A DNA stretch of 38,022 nucleotides from Pseudomonadota bacterium (GTDB lineage Bacteria > Pseudomonadota > Gammaproteobacteria > Steroidobacterales > Woeseiaceae). This document shows positions 18,275 through 27,749 of the stretch, in pieces. Below the pieces are notes generated by a model. It saw only the letters and a list, made by a program, of their open reading frames with translations, had not been told where the DNA came from and searched no databases. The position numbers and the translations under genes were made by a program. Location of the stretch: contig JADFNG010000015.1 of NCBI GenBank assembly GCA_022563505.1, positions 1-38,022 of the forward strand. Direction: 5' to 3'. How positions within the stretch are numbered: position 1 is the stretch's first letter; the number at the start of each line of letters is the position of its first letter.

Positions 18275-19492
18275 TTACGTTCGTAACCCACGCTGCCTGC
18301 CAAGTTCCAGTTTCGCGATCGCAGCCCGATGCACCTCGTCCGGACCGTCAGCAAGCCGCAAGGTTCGCGCACCGGCCCAGGCGGCCGCCAGGCCGAAATC
18401 CCCGCACACACCCGCACCTCCATGCACTTGCACGGCTCGATCGAGCACGCGCAGCGCCATTGAGGGGGCGACCACTTTGATCATCGCAATCTCGGCGCGG
18501 GCCATTTTGTTGCCGACTTTATCCATCATGTCCGCTGCCTTCAGGGTCAGAAGCCTGGCTTGCTCAATATCGATTCTGGAATCTGCAATCAATTCCCTGA
18601 CCACGCCCTGCTCGGCCAGCGGCTTGCCGAACGCCACCCGCTCAGTCGCGCGAGCGCACATATCGGACAATGCCCGTTCCGCCATGCCGATAAGTCGCAT
18701 GCAATGATGAATGCGGCCCGGGCCGAGCCGGCCCTGCGCAATCTCAAAACCACGTCCCTCACCGAGCAAAAGATTGCTCGCCGGTACACGCACATTCTCG
18801 AATGACATTTCCGCATGGCCGTGTGGCGCATCATCGTAACCGTACACGGTCAGTGACCGGACAATTTTGACGCCGGGGGTATTCATGGGTATCAGGATCA
18901 TGGACTGCTGGCTGTGTCGTTCCGCATCCGGATTCGTCTTGCCCATGAAGATCAGTATCCGGCAGCGCGGATCCATGGCGCCCGAGGTCCACCACTTGCG
19001 ACCATTGATGATGTAATCGTCTCCGTCGCGGAGAATCGTCGCCTGAATGTTGGTCGCATCCGAGGATGCTACCTCGGGCTCAGTCATCGCGAATGCGGAG
19101 CGGATTTCGCCCTCCAGAAGCGGCTGCAGCCACTCTTCTTTCTGCGCCTCACTGCCATAACGAAACAGGACCTCCATGTTTCCCGTGTCGGGTGCCGAGC
19201 AATTGAATACCTCCGAGGCCATCAATGAGCGACCCATAATCTCGGCAAGCGGCGCATATTCGAGATTGCTGAGTCCGGCACCGTACTGGTCATCCGGCAG
19301 AAACAGATTCCATAAACCCGCTTCGCGTGCCCTGCTCTTAAGCTCGGCCATAATTGGCGGAATGGTCCAGCGTGAGTCGCCGTCATTTACCGCGTCGAAA
19401 TACACCGATTCATTGGGATAAACATGCGCAGCCATGAAATCGCTCAGCCTGGAACAAAGTTCCTGCATTTTTGGCGTGTAGTCAAAATCCAT
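18275..19492 (-). CDS. Acyl-CoA dehydrogenase, ACAD10/11-like
   Basis: An FAD acyl-CoA dehydrogenase of 405 residues. Features are [16 protein letters not shown] (flavin/substrate loop), [58 protein letters not shown] and [16 protein letters not shown]. Where short- and medium-chain enzymes have catalytic Glu in YEGTSEIQ, this one has LADGPDEVH, placing Asp at that position. That motif is characteristic of the ACAD10/11 group, whose members I recall being linked to long-chain or hydroxylated acyl-CoA substrates. It is distinct from the enzyme at 11023. It is transcribed divergently from the quinone oxidoreductase at 19636. Confidence 0.9.
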   Translation of the reverse strand: MDFDYTPKMQELCSRLSDFMAAHVYPNESVYFDAVNDGDSRWTIPPIMAELKSRAREAGLWNLFLPDDQYGAGLSNLEYAPLAEIMGRSLMASEVFNCSAPDTGNMEVLFRYGSEAQKEEWLQPLLEGEIRSAFAMTEPEVASSDATNIQATILRDGDDYIINGRKWWTSGAMDPRCRILIFMGKTNPDAERHSQQSMILIPMNTPGVKIVRSLTVYGYDDAPHGHAEMSFENVRVPASNLLLGEGRGFEIAQGRLGPGRIHHCMRLIGMAERALSDMCARATERVAFGKPLAEQGVVRELIADSRIDIEQARLLTLKAADMMDKVGNKMARAEIAMIKVVAPSMALRVLDRAVQVHGGAGVCGDFGLAAAWAGARTLRLADGPDEVHRAAIAKLELGRQRGLRT

Positions 19493-19635
19493 ACAGAGTC
19501 AATTCATTGTAACGTCGTCATTCGCGGGTCGGCGGAGCATACCGCTATATAAGGGCTCGAACCAGTCCGGCTTAAGCTCGCTTGCTGCTAGACTCCGCGC
19601 AACCATTAGCCGCTAACCGTGAGGAGAGTCACCCA

Positions 19636-20610
19636 GTGAAAGCCATACTGTGTCAGGAACACGGCACCCCGGATACGCTTACATTTGAAGACATCGCAGA
19701 ACCCCGACTGGAGTCAGGCCAGGTGCGCATCGCCGTGAAAGCCTGCGGTGTTAACTTTCCGGATGTACTGATGGTTGCCGGCAAGTACCAGCTGCAACCT
19801 CCTCTGCCATTTTCCCCGGGCGCCGAACTGGCGGGCGAAATTCTGCAGGTCGCAAGCGACGTTACAATGTTTCAGCCCGGGCAACGCGTACTGGCCTTGT
19901 CTGCATGCGGCGGCATGGCGGAGCAAGTCTGCGTACCGGCGCAGACGGTCATGCCGATTGCCGATGAAATGCCCTATGAAACCGCGGCAGCCTTCCTCTT
20001 GACCTACGGCACTTCTTATTACGCTCTGCAACAACGCGCTCAATTGCAGGCGGATGAAACGCTGCTGGTGCTCGGTGCCGCAGGCGGTGTCGGCCTGGCT
20101 GCAGTGGATCTCGGGCATCGGCTGGGTGCAAACGTCATTGCCGCTGCAAGCAGCACTGAAAAACTGGATATTGCACGCGAATACGGCGCCTCCATGAGTA
20201 TTAACTACAGCACCGACAGCCTGAAAGACCGGCTGCGTGAATTGACTGATGGCAAAGGCGCCGACGTCATTTACGACCCGGTTGGCGGCGATCTCTTCGA
20301 CCAGTGTCTGCGCGCCGTCGCCTGGAATGGGCGCATACTTATTATAGGCTTCGCGAGCGGTACGATACCGAAGATCCCTGCCAACCTGCCGTTGCTCAAG
20401 GGCGCGTCGATTGTTGGCGTGTTCTGGGGTCGGTTCGTAGAGAAAGAAGCGGCCCTTCATCAGCAAAACACGCGGCAACTGTTCGCCTGGTACGCAGCGG
20501 GCGACATTCGTCCAAAAATTTCCCGCACATTCCCGCTCAAAGACGCTGCCGACGCCATCGCAATGCTCGCAGAACGCCGGGCAATCGGAAAAGTTGTGGT
20601 CACTATTTAG
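19636..20610 (+). CDS. NADPH:quinone oxidoreductase-family protein (zinc-independent MDR)
   Basis: A medium-chain dehydrogenase/reductase of ~324 residues. The N-terminal GroES-like domain has VKACGVNFPDVLMVAGKYQ and FSPGAELAGEI. The nucleotide-binding domain has VLGAAGGVGLAAVDLGHRLGA, followed by YGASMSINYS and VIYDPVGGDLFDQCLRAV. The Cys/His zinc ligands of alcohol dehydrogenases are missing, as in quinone oxidoreductases (QOR); an enoyl reductase activity is also possible. The start is GTG 19636, because GAGGAGAG stands 7 bp upstream and the next residues (KAILCQEHG) are the usual family N-terminus. The frame extends further upstream without a Shine-Dalgarno. Confidence 0.88.
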   Translation: MKAILCQEHGTPDTLTFEDIAEPRLESGQVRIAVKACGVNFPDVLMVAGKYQLQPPLPFSPGAELAGEILQVASDVTMFQPGQRVLALSACGGMAEQVCVPAQTVMPIADEMPYETAAAFLLTYGTSYYALQQRAQLQADETLLVLGAAGGVGLAAVDLGHRLGANVIAAASSTEKLDIAREYGASMSINYSTDSLKDRLRELTDGKGADVIYDPVGGDLFDQCLRAVAWNGRILIIGFASGTIPKIPANLPLLKGASIVGVFWGRFVEKEAALHQQNTRQLFAWYAAGDIRPKISRTFPLKDAADAIAMLAERRAIGKVVVTI

Positions 20611-20751
20611 TGTATTATCATTTGTTTATCAAATTATCTTAATGTTTATTCTGATCTTCGCTCGGGCCTTTCGGGTCGTCGCCTGCAGATGCTCGCCAGC
20701 AACTTACTCATGAGCGTGTTTTAGTATCCCAAGCAACTGATTTTTCAATGG

Positions 20752-20780
20752 TTGACATCGATTCAAGCTTCAAACATGAT
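20752..20780 (+). promoter_or_regulatory. Sigma70-type promoter of the ilv/leu operon
   Basis: A perfect -35 box TTGACA at 20752-20757 and CATGAT (4 of 6 matches) at 20775-20780 are separated by exactly 17 bp. Transcription would start near 20787, about 42 nt before the leader peptide and 236 nt before ilvC. Confidence 0.65.
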
Positions 20781-20828
20781 CGGCCCATGCAGCAAGCAAC
20801 ACAAAATGCGGTGTTTTTCTCCCCGAAG

Positions 20829-20879
20829 ATGACGGTGAAGCTTCTTACGGTGCTTCTTGGCGTGGTCCTTGTGAGGTGA
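20829..20879 (+). CDS. Branched-chain amino acid operon leader peptide
   Basis: This 16-codon ORF encodes MTVKLLTVLLGVVLVR. Five residues are Leu and five are Val, so 10 of 16 are products of the downstream pathway, and there is no Ile. All five Leu codons are CTT, while the neighbouring genes favour CTG, which would make ribosome stalling sensitive to tRNA-Leu charging. The ORF lies between the promoter (20752-20780) and an intrinsic terminator (20919-20952), before ilvC. That is the classic ribosome-mediated attenuation layout. The same frame is open back to an ATG at 20787, which would give 30 residues, but that codon coincides with the predicted transcription start. Only a weak GAAG ribosome site is visible. 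Confidence 0.85.
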   Translation: MTVKLLTVLLGVVLVR

Positions 20880-20918
20880 CATAGCGGGTAGTGCAGCATT
20901 AGCAACAAACCACACAAG

Positions 20919-20952
20919 CCCCGCATTCCAACTGGATCGTGGGGTTTTTTTT
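20919..20952 (+). terminator. Attenuator terminator of the ilv/leu operon
   Basis: CCCCGC (20919-20924) pairs with GTGGGG (20939-20944) using one G-U pair. After a 2-nt internal mismatch, TCC pairs with GGA around a 4-nt loop, and eight Ts follow (20945-20952). GCGGG at 20884-20888, just past the leader stop, is complementary to CCCGC at 20920-20924 and could form a competing antiterminator. CTTGTG inside the leader ORF can pair with CACAAG at 20913-20918. The terminator is seen directly; the switching model is inference. Confidence 0.8.
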
Positions 20953-21022
20953 GGCACTTTGGATATTCTCAATCAGCGCGTGAAGCAAACGGCCAGGCGC
21001 CGTTCAAGAGGACACATCAAGC

Positions 21023-22009
21023 ATGCAAATGTATACAGAAAAAGACGTCGACACTGCCATCCTGGCGGGCAAGCGCATCGCTATCCTTGGCTACGGAAGC
21101 CAGGGCCGCGCACATGCGCTGAATCTCAAGGACAGTGGTCTTGACGTCGTCGTGGGACTGCGCCCGGATGGCGCCAGCTGGCCGAAGGCCAAGGCAGACG
21201 GATTGGATGTCAAAGAACCCGCGGAGGCCGTCAAAGAGGCCGCGATAACGGCCTTTCTCACGCCGGACATGGTGCAAGCGTCGCTGTACGAGACTGTGCA
21301 GCCAAATCTGGCGGAAGGATCGGCCATTCTCTTCGCCCACGGCTTCAACATCCATTACAAACGCATCACGCCACGGGCGGACCTGGATGTCGTACTCATC
21401 GCACCCAAAGGCCCCGGCGGTCTCGTGCGTCGCCAGTATGAAGAAGGACATGGCGTTCCCTGCCTGATTGCAGTTGAGAAAGATGCCTCCGGCAAGGCGC
21501 TGGCCCTGGCGCTGGCCTATGCACACGGAATCGGTGGCGCGCGTGCCGGCGTGATCGCCACCACCTTTGCCGAAGAGACTGAAACCGACCTGTTCGGTGA
21601 ACAGGCCGTTCTTTGCGGCGGAGCCACCGAACTGGTCGTGGCGGGTTTCGAGACACTGGTGGAAGCAGGCTATCAGCCGGAAGTTGCCTATTACGAATGC
21701 ATGCATGAATTGAAGTTAATCGTTGACCTGCTGCACGAAGGCGGGTTGAAAAAAATGCATCAATTCATCAGTGATACTGCAGCTTACGGCGACCTGGTCA
21801 GCGGACCGCGCATCATCGATGCGCACGTGCGTCAGAATATGAAAGACGTTCTCAGTGACATTCAGGACGGTACGTTTGCCAATAACTGGATCAAGGAAAC
21901 GGAGAACGGCCAGAAGGAATATCGCCGCATGATGAACGAGGACCTTGCACACCCGATCGAGAAAGTCGGCGCCGCATTGCGCTCCCAGATGGACTGGCTC
22001 GATAATTAA
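21023..22009 (+). CDS. ilvC: Ketol-acid reductoisomerase (class I)
   Basis: Catalyses the NADPH-dependent isomeroreduction of acetolactate/acetohydroxybutyrate, the second common step to Val, Leu and Ile. 328 residues, the short class I form. The Rossmann motif is [17 protein letters not shown], and LRPDGASW is the cofactor-specificity loop. Metal and catalytic residues lie in [26 protein letters not shown] and [19 protein letters not shown]. The start ATG lies behind AAGAGGA; a second ATG two codons later is possible. It is the first structural gene after the attenuator. Confidence 0.96.
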   Translation: MQMYTEKDVDTAILAGKRIAILGYGSQGRAHALNLKDSGLDVVVGLRPDGASWPKAKADGLDVKEPAEAVKEAAITAFLTPDMVQASLYETVQPNLAEGSAILFAHGFNIHYKRITPRADLDVVLIAPKGPGGLVRRQYEEGHGVPCLIAVEKDASGKALALALAYAHGIGGARAGVIATTFAEETETDLFGEQAVLCGGATELVVAGFETLVEAGYQPEVAYYECMHELKLIVDLLHEGGLKKMHQFISDTAAYGDLVSGPRIIDAHVRQNMKDVLSDIQDGTFANNWIKETENGQKEYRRMMNEDLAHPIEKVGAALRSQMDWLDN

Positions 22010-22031
22010 CAACCAAAGGTAGCTGCAACTC

Positions 22032-23117
22032 ATGCCCGCACATATCGACGATCTGGATGAAACCGACTGGGGATCCGATGCCGGCTCCCCGCCGTCGCCA
22101 ATCACGCTGGCCGATGTCAAGCGTGCGCACAAAGTGATCTTACCCATCCTGCCGCCGACGCCATTGACCAGCCACCCGCTGCTGTCGGAGCGTTTGGGTA
22201 CCGAGACCTTCGTCAAACTGGAAAACGTGCAGAAGAGCGGCGCCTTCAAAATCCGTGGCGCGATCAACCTGCTCGCCGGCATGGACAAGAAAACGCGGCA
22301 ACAGGGAATTGTGACCGCCACTCGGGGTAACTACGGCATGGCGCTGGCGGAAGCCTGCGCCATGTACGACGCCAGTTGCACGGTATTCGTCCCGGAAGGC
22401 AACAGTCCGGACAAGAATGCCGCCGTGATCGCATTGGGCGGCAACATCGTGATCAAAGGGCACGATTTTGATGCGGCCTGGGATGCGTCCGTGCGGCACG
22501 CACGGCGCATTGGCGCGATTTCAATTCATCCGGCTAAACGGCCTGAACTGGTTGCGGGCCAGGGTACCGTCGCGCTTGAAATGCTGCAGCAGTGCGAGGG
22601 TAAACTGGACGTGTTATTCGTTCCGGTCGGCGGTGGCAGTCTCGCCGCGGGCGTGACCACGGTGATAAAAGCGTTATCGCCGCATACCCGGGTCATTGCG
22701 GTGCAGGCAGAGAATGCACCGGCATTTCATCATGCCTGGCACAGCAAAGAATATTCACCCATGATCGCCAATGAGACCATCGCCGACGGGCTTGCGACGC
22801 GCGTGCCGGTTCGCTACACGCTCAACATGATGCGCGATCTCGATGGTTTCGTCCTGGTCAGTGAGGAAGATATCTGCGCGGCTATCCGTTGTTACGCGCA
22901 AACACTCCACCAGATGTCCGAGGGAGGCGGTTCCGCACCGCTGGCCGCCGCCCTGAACATGAAGGATGAACTGGCCGGGCAACGCGTCGGTCTCATCCTG
23001 ACCGGCGGGAACATTGACCGGGCATCGCTGCAACGAGCGCTGCAGATCGACGCACCGGTACACACGCCACACGCGGTACCCAATTTTCCGCTGGCCAGCC
23101 TCGATTACGGCGACTGA
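22032..23117 (+). CDS. ilvA: Threonine dehydratase-like PLP enzyme lacking the ACT domain
   Basis: A fold-type II PLP enzyme of 361 residues. In this operon it probably deaminates threonine to 2-oxobutanoate, the first step to isoleucine. The PLP lysine is K73 in SGAFKIRGA, and the phosphate loop is VPVGGGSLAAG. The loop that is usually SxGNH reads TRGNY. The protein ends after the catalytic domain: the C-terminal ACT-like domains through which isoleucine inhibits classic IlvA (~510 residues) are absent, so it is the short TdcB-like form. It starts 22 bp after ilvC. A related lyase, e.g. one acting on hydroxyaspartate, is an alternative; the operon context favours threonine. Confidence 0.75.
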   Translation: MPAHIDDLDETDWGSDAGSPPSPITLADVKRAHKVILPILPPTPLTSHPLLSERLGTETFVKLENVQKSGAFKIRGAINLLAGMDKKTRQQGIVTATRGNYGMALAEACAMYDASCTVFVPEGNSPDKNAAVIALGGNIVIKGHDFDAAWDASVRHARRIGAISIHPAKRPELVAGQGTVALEMLQQCEGKLDVLFVPVGGGSLAAGVTTVIKALSPHTRVIAVQAENAPAFHHAWHSKEYSPMIANETIADGLATRVPVRYTLNMMRDLDGFVLVSEEDICAAIRCYAQTLHQMSEGGGSAPLAAALNMKDELAGQRVGLILTGGNIDRASLQRALQIDAPVHTPHAVPNFPLASLDYGD

Positions 23118-23128
23118 AAGAGAACAAC

Positions 23129-24697
23129 ATGGGCAACACTCACATAAAAATATTCGATACCACATTGCGAGATGGCGAACAGGCGCCCGGATGCAGCATG
23201 ACACTGCGCGAAAAAGTGCGCATTGCCAAAGCGCTGTGCGATCTCAATGTCGACATCATCGAGGCCGGATTTCCTGCGGCATCGCAGGGCGACTTCGATG
23301 CGGTGAAAGCCATTGCCGATGAGAATCGTGGCCCGATAATTTGCGGCTTGGCGCGATGCAATCCCGATGACATTCAAAAAGTCCATGCCGCAGTCAAAGG
23401 TGCCGACAAACATCGGATTCACGTATTCGTCGCCACCAGCGCCATTCATCGGGAATACAAGCTCAAGATGGCGAAAGAGGAAATCATCAAAAGTGCAGTC
23501 GCTGCCATCACGCTCGCACGCGAGCTTTGTGATGACGTCGAGTTTTCCCCTGAAGATGCATCCCGCACCGAACTCGCCTACCTGGCGGAGGTTGTTACGG
23601 CTGCGATTGAAGCCGGTGCAACGACGGTGAATGTCCCGGATACCGTCGGCTACACCGTGCCGTCGGAATTTGACAACCTGTTCCGTTATTTGAAGAAAAA
23701 TGTGCCGGGCATCGACGACATTACCTTGAGCGTGCATTGCCACAACGACCTGGGCATGGCGGTGGCCAACAGCCTGGCGGCAATAGTCGCCGGAGCGCGA
23801 CAAATCGAATGTACGATCAACGGCATCGGTGAGCGTGCCGGCAATTGCTCGCTCGAAGAAGTCATCATGGCAATCAGGACACGTGCCGAATATTTTGAGC
23901 TGGAGACGGGCATCGACTCCACTCGACTGTATCCGACTGCCCGCCTGGTCGCCGGTGTTATCGGCATGCAGATTCCCCGCAACAAGGCAATCGTGGGTGA
24001 AAATGCCTTTGCCCATGAGGCTGGAATCCATCAGCACGGCATGCTGCAGCACCATTCGACCTACGAAATCATGCGGCCGCAAGACGTCGGGCTGAGCGAG
24101 ACCCACCTGGTTCTTGGCAAGCACAGCGGCCGCCATGCTTTTCGCGAGCGCGTCAAAGAGCTGGGGTTCGACCTCGATGAATTCGAGACCAACCGCGCCT
24201 TCCTGGAGTTCAAGAGCCTCGCCGACAAGAAAAAGAACATGTACGACGGGGATATCGAAGCGATTATCATGAACGCGGGCAGCGCCTCCTCCGGACCGTG
24301 GCTTCTTAAATCCATGCAGGTTTCCTCCGGCACCGATCAACCCGCAACGGCAAGCATCACGCTGGTCGATGAACAAAATAATGAAATCTCGGAGACTGCC
24401 GAGGCCTCAGGACCGGTCGAGGCGGCGTTTCAGGCACTCGAAAGTGCCACCGGTGTGAATCTGACCCTGAAGAAGTTCGAGTTGCACAGTGCAACGATTG
24501 GCGACGATGCTCAGGGTGAAGTTACCGTGACGGTTGAATACAACAATCAGCCACATCGCGGTCATGCGGCATGCGTCGATATTGTGGAAGCCGGCAGCCG
24601 GGCTTACCTGGAGGTTATCAACCGCATCCTGAGACGCCGGCAACGCGGGATGGACAAAGTCGCCGTCGAGCCCGACGTGAATCGAGTACCCATTTAA
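23129..24697 (+). CDS. leuA: 2-isopropylmalate synthase
   Basis: Condenses acetyl-CoA with 2-oxoisovalerate, the committed step to leucine. 522 residues, the LeuA type 1 length. The HMGL-like TIM barrel starts with FDTTLRDGEQAPGCSM. Metal-binding HCHNDLGMAVANS and the GIGERAGNCSLEEV motif follow, then NAFAHEAGIHQHGML. The C-terminal allosteric leucine-binding domain begins near residue 390 (SSGPWLLKSMQVSSG) and is intact, so feedback inhibition by leucine is expected. It lies 11 bp after the ilvA-like gene, with AAGAGAA before the ATG. Confidence 0.96.
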   Translation: MGNTHIKIFDTTLRDGEQAPGCSMTLREKVRIAKALCDLNVDIIEAGFPAASQGDFDAVKAIADENRGPIICGLARCNPDDIQKVHAAVKGADKHRIHVFVATSAIHREYKLKMAKEEIIKSAVAAITLARELCDDVEFSPEDASRTELAYLAEVVTAAIEAGATTVNVPDTVGYTVPSEFDNLFRYLKKNVPGIDDITLSVHCHNDLGMAVANSLAAIVAGARQIECTINGIGERAGNCSLEEVIMAIRTRAEYFELETGIDSTRLYPTARLVAGVIGMQIPRNKAIVGENAFAHEAGIHQHGMLQHHSTYEIMRPQDVGLSETHLVLGKHSGRHAFRERVKELGFDLDEFETNRAFLEFKSLADKKKNMYDGDIEAIIMNAGSASSGPWLLKSMQVSSGTDQPATASITLVDEQNNEISETAEASGPVEAAFQALESATGVNLTLKKFELHSATIGDDAQGEVTVTVEYNNQPHRGHAACVDIVEAGSRAYLEVINRILRRRQRGMDKVAVEPDVNRVPI

Positions 24698-24781
24698 ATC
24701 ACAAAACGCGGGTGCGAAGCCAGAGAACCCTTGATAGAGTATGCGTCCCAATATTTGCGCGGCCGAGCGCGGAGACAGAGC

Positions 24782-25726
24782 ATGAGTTTTGACGGTGGAA
24801 AATTAATCTGGTTAAACGGCCGGATGGTGCCATGGAACGAAGCAACAATTCACATAATGGCGCACGCCCTGCACTACGGATCCTCGGTATTTGAGGGCAT
24901 TCGCATGTACAAGACTCCGCTCGGCCCGAGGATTTTCCGCCTGACGGATCACATGAAGAGACTTTATGATTCCGCGAAGATTTACCGCATGCCCATTCCC
25001 TACGAATTGCATGAGCTCATCAATGTTTGCAAGGAAGTGATTGTCGCCAATGACCTGACGGATGGTGCCTACCTCCGACCCATCGCTTTGCGCGGCTACG
25101 GCGAGATCGGACTTGCACCAAAACCGGATCACCCGGTGGACGTCGCGATCGCCGCCTGGCATTGGGGCGCCTACCTCGGCAACGAAGCACTGGAACAAGG
25201 AGTCGATGTCTGCATATCCAGCTGGCAGCGCGCCGCACCGAACACCCTGCCCGCGCTCGCGAAAGCGGGTGGCAATTATCTTTCCAGCCAATTGATCAGC
25301 ACTGAAGCGAAACGGCTTGGATTTGCGGAGGGCATTGCTTTGTCCACCGACGGCACGGTCAGTGAGGGCGCCGGCGAAAATCTTTTCGTCATTCGTGACG
25401 GTGAACTCATGACGCCGTCCGCAAACTCATCGATCCTGCCCGGCCTCACCCGCGATTCGATCATCAAACTGGCAAAACGGCTTGGCATGCCCGTAAAGGA
25501 ATGTACAATTCCGCGCGAAGCACTTTACCTGGCCGATGAATTATTTTTTACTGGCACCGCCGCGGAAATCACACCGATTCGATCAGTCGACCGAATACAG
25601 ATCGGCAGTGGCAAACGCGGCCCCATTACGGAGAGACTGCAGCGCGCGTTTTTTGGCCTGTTCAATGGCGAGACTGACGACAACGATGGCTGGCTGGAAG
25701 ATCTGCAGCCAGTGGCCAAATCCTGA
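24782..25726 (+). CDS. ilvE: Branched-chain amino acid aminotransferase
   Basis: Catalyses the final transamination giving Leu, Ile and Val, with glutamate as donor. A fold-type IV PLP enzyme of 314 residues. Features are IHIMAHALHYGSSVFEGIRMY, the PLP lysine in ALAKAGGNYLSSQL, ISTEAKRLGFAEGIALSTDG, SEGAGENLFV and SILPGLTRDSIIKLA. ATG 24782, with GGAGACAG upstream, is chosen over the in-frame TTG at 24731 because it matches the family N-terminus (GKLIWLNGRMVPW). The 84-bp gap after leuA shows no terminator, so it is probably co-transcribed. Confidence 0.95.
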   Translation: MSFDGGKLIWLNGRMVPWNEATIHIMAHALHYGSSVFEGIRMYKTPLGPRIFRLTDHMKRLYDSAKIYRMPIPYELHELINVCKEVIVANDLTDGAYLRPIALRGYGEIGLAPKPDHPVDVAIAAWHWGAYLGNEALEQGVDVCISSWQRAAPNTLPALAKAGGNYLSSQLISTEAKRLGFAEGIALSTDGTVSEGAGENLFVIRDGELMTPSANSSILPGLTRDSIIKLAKRLGMPVKECTIPREALYLADELFFTGTAAEITPIRSVDRIQIGSGKRGPITERLQRAFFGLFNGETDDNDGWLEDLQPVAKS

Positions 25727-25750
25727 AACGAGCATGCACTCATAACGCGA

Positions 25751-27157
25751 ATGAGCACAACACAGCCAAAGACCTTGTATGAAAAAGTCTGGTCAGAGCA
25801 TCTGGTCGTCAACGAGACGGACGATGCGCCCGCCATTCTGTACATCGACCTGCACCTGATTCACGAAGTGACGACGCCGCAGGCGTTCTCATTACTCAGT
25901 GAACGCGGGCTGCCGGTGCGACGCCCGGATCTCACATTGGCGACGATGGATCATTCCACGCCGACGACCCCGGTACGAACATTGAAAGACCTGCAAATCG
26001 CCGGTAAGGGCGCAGCCGCACAAGTTCTGAAGATGCAGGAAAACTGTCGACAGTTCGGCATCGATTTGCTGGACTTCGACAACGAACAACGTGGCATCGT
26101 GCACATCATCGGTCCGGAACTCGGCGCGACCCAACCGGGCAAGACCATTGTTTGCGGCGACAGCCACACCAGCACGCACGGTGCTTTTGGCGCGCTCGCC
26201 TTTGGCATCGGGACGACCGAGGTTGCCCATGTCCTCGCGACGCAGTGCCTGTTGCAACGCAGCGCCAGGACGCTGCTCATCGAATTTTCGGGTGAACTGC
26301 AGACAGGCGTTACGGCGAAAGACGTCATCCTTGCCACCATTGGTCAGATCGGCGTTGACGGCGGCATCGGGCACGTCATCGAATATTGCGGCACAGTCAT
26401 TTCGGCAATGGACATGGAAGCACGCATGACGATCTGCAATATGTCCATTGAAGCCGGTGCGCGGGCCGGCCTGATCGCGCCAGACGACACGACGTTCGAT
26501 TACCTGCTCGGTCGACCCTGGTCACCGCAAGACACGGCATGGGATGAAGCCGTGACACGATGGCGTCAACTGCCCACCGATGAGGGTGCGCATTTCGACA
26601 AGAGCGTCTCAGTGGATGGAAAAGCACTCGAACCCATGGTGACCTTCGGCACCAACCCTGGCATGGTCGTGGCGATCAACGACCCGGTGCCAGAAGACGG
26701 CGATGCCGCATTCAGGAAAGCGATCGAATACATGCAAATTACGCCCGGCAAGCCGCTTTCCGAGTCACGCGTTGATGTCGTATTTATTGGCAGTTGTACC
26801 AATTCGAGAATCTCCGATTTGCAGCAAGCCGCCCGCATTTTTGCAGGACGAAAAGTCGCCCCGGGCGTCAGGGCACTGGTCGTGCCAGGGTCGCAGCAAA
26901 TCAAACGTGAAGCGGAAGCGTTGGGTCTCGACAAGATCTTCGCAGAAGCCGGAGTCGAGTGGCGTGAGTCGGGGTGTTCCATGTGTATTGGCATGAACGG
27001 CGACACAGTCCCCTCCGGAAAACTCAGCGTCAGCACCAGCAACCGCAATTTCGAAGGCCGGCAAGGCAAGGGGGCGCGGACCATACTCGCCAGCCCGCTA
27101 ACCGCTGCGGCTTCCGCAATAGAAGGCCGGGTCGCTGATCCGCGCCGCTACCTGTGA
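25751..27157 (+). CDS. leuC: 3-isopropylmalate dehydratase, large subunit
   Basis: With LeuD it isomerises 2- to 3-isopropylmalate. An aconitase-family [4Fe-4S] enzyme of 468 residues. Features are [34 protein letters not shown], and the cluster ligands in FIGSCTNSR and [10 protein letters not shown] (C-x2-C). [10 protein letters not shown] lies near the C-terminus. It starts 24 bp after ilvE with only a weak ribosome site, which suggests dependence on upstream translation. Confidence 0.97.
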   Translation: MSTTQPKTLYEKVWSEHLVVNETDDAPAILYIDLHLIHEVTTPQAFSLLSERGLPVRRPDLTLATMDHSTPTTPVRTLKDLQIAGKGAAAQVLKMQENCRQFGIDLLDFDNEQRGIVHIIGPELGATQPGKTIVCGDSHTSTHGAFGALAFGIGTTEVAHVLATQCLLQRSARTLLIEFSGELQTGVTAKDVILATIGQIGVDGGIGHVIEYCGTVISAMDMEARMTICNMSIEAGARAGLIAPDDTTFDYLLGRPWSPQDTAWDEAVTRWRQLPTDEGAHFDKSVSVDGKALEPMVTFGTNPGMVVAINDPVPEDGDAAFRKAIEYMQITPGKPLSESRVDVVFIGSCTNSRISDLQQAARIFAGRKVAPGVRALVVPGSQQIKREAEALGLDKIFAEAGVEWRESGCSMCIGMNGDTVPSGKLSVSTSNRNFEGRQGKGARTILASPLTAAASAIEGRVADPRRYL

Positions 27158-27164
27158 ATTGTCA

Positions 27165-27749
27165 ATGAAGCCGATTAGCAAAATCCAGTCGCGTACCGTG
27201 AACTTCGCGAACACCGATATCGATACTGACCAGATCATCCCTGCCCGCTTCCTGACGACGACGACACGCGAGGGTCTTGGCCAGCATCTGTTTCACGACT
27301 GGCGCTACCTTCCGGACGGCTCGTCCAACAAGGACTTCATTCTCAACAAGCCCGACTCGGCCGGTTGCAAAATACTGGTCGCAGGACGTAACTTCGGCTG
27401 CGGTTCTTCACGTGAACACGCTCCCTGGGCTCTCCAGGAATTTGGCATCGATGCCGTGATCAGCTCGGAAATTGCTGATATTTTTCGCTCGAACTCGCTG
27501 AAAAACGGTTTATTGCCGATCGTTGTGGATGAGGGCACGCTCGACTGGTTGCTCGAGCATCCGTATACCGAAGTAACCATTGATGTGGTTCGGTCAACAC
27601 TGACGCTCGCTGATGGCACCACGGTCAATTATCCCATCGACAACTTTGCACGCTACTGTCTCGTGGAAGGTATTGACCAGCTTGGTTTTCTGCAAAAACG
27701 GGCAAGCGAAATTGAACAATTCGAGGAGAGCAGACCCTGGACGCCCTGA
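27165..27749 (+). CDS. leuD: 3-isopropylmalate dehydratase, small subunit
   Basis: The swivelling-domain partner of LeuC, about 194 residues. Features are [36 protein letters not shown], the segment [19 protein letters not shown], and a C-terminal [17 protein letters not shown] 27165 gives the usual N-terminus; a TTG at 27159 is an in-frame alternative. It begins 7 bp after leuC without a good Shine-Dalgarno, consistent with coupling. Its last codons contain the ribosome site and probable start codon of leuB. Confidence 0.96.
   Translation: MKPISKIQSRTVNFANTDIDTDQIIPARFLTTTTREGLGQHLFHDWRYLPDGSSNKDFILNKPDSAGCKILVAGRNFGCGSSREHAPWALQEFGIDAVISSEIADIFRSNSLKNGLLPIVVDEGTLDWLLEHPYTEVTIDVVRSTLTLADGTTVNYPIDNFARYCLVEGIDQLGFLQKRASEIEQFEESRPWTP

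Noticed and set aside
20787-20879. A 30-codon version of the leader peptide starting at ATG 20787
   Set aside because: That ATG falls at the predicted transcription start and lacks a ribosome site; the 16-codon form contains all the Leu/Val codons.
23105-24376. 423-codon minus-strand frame opposite leuA
   Set aside because: Very long, but fully antisense to leuA, whose motifs are complete; the product looks like a reverse-complement shadow.
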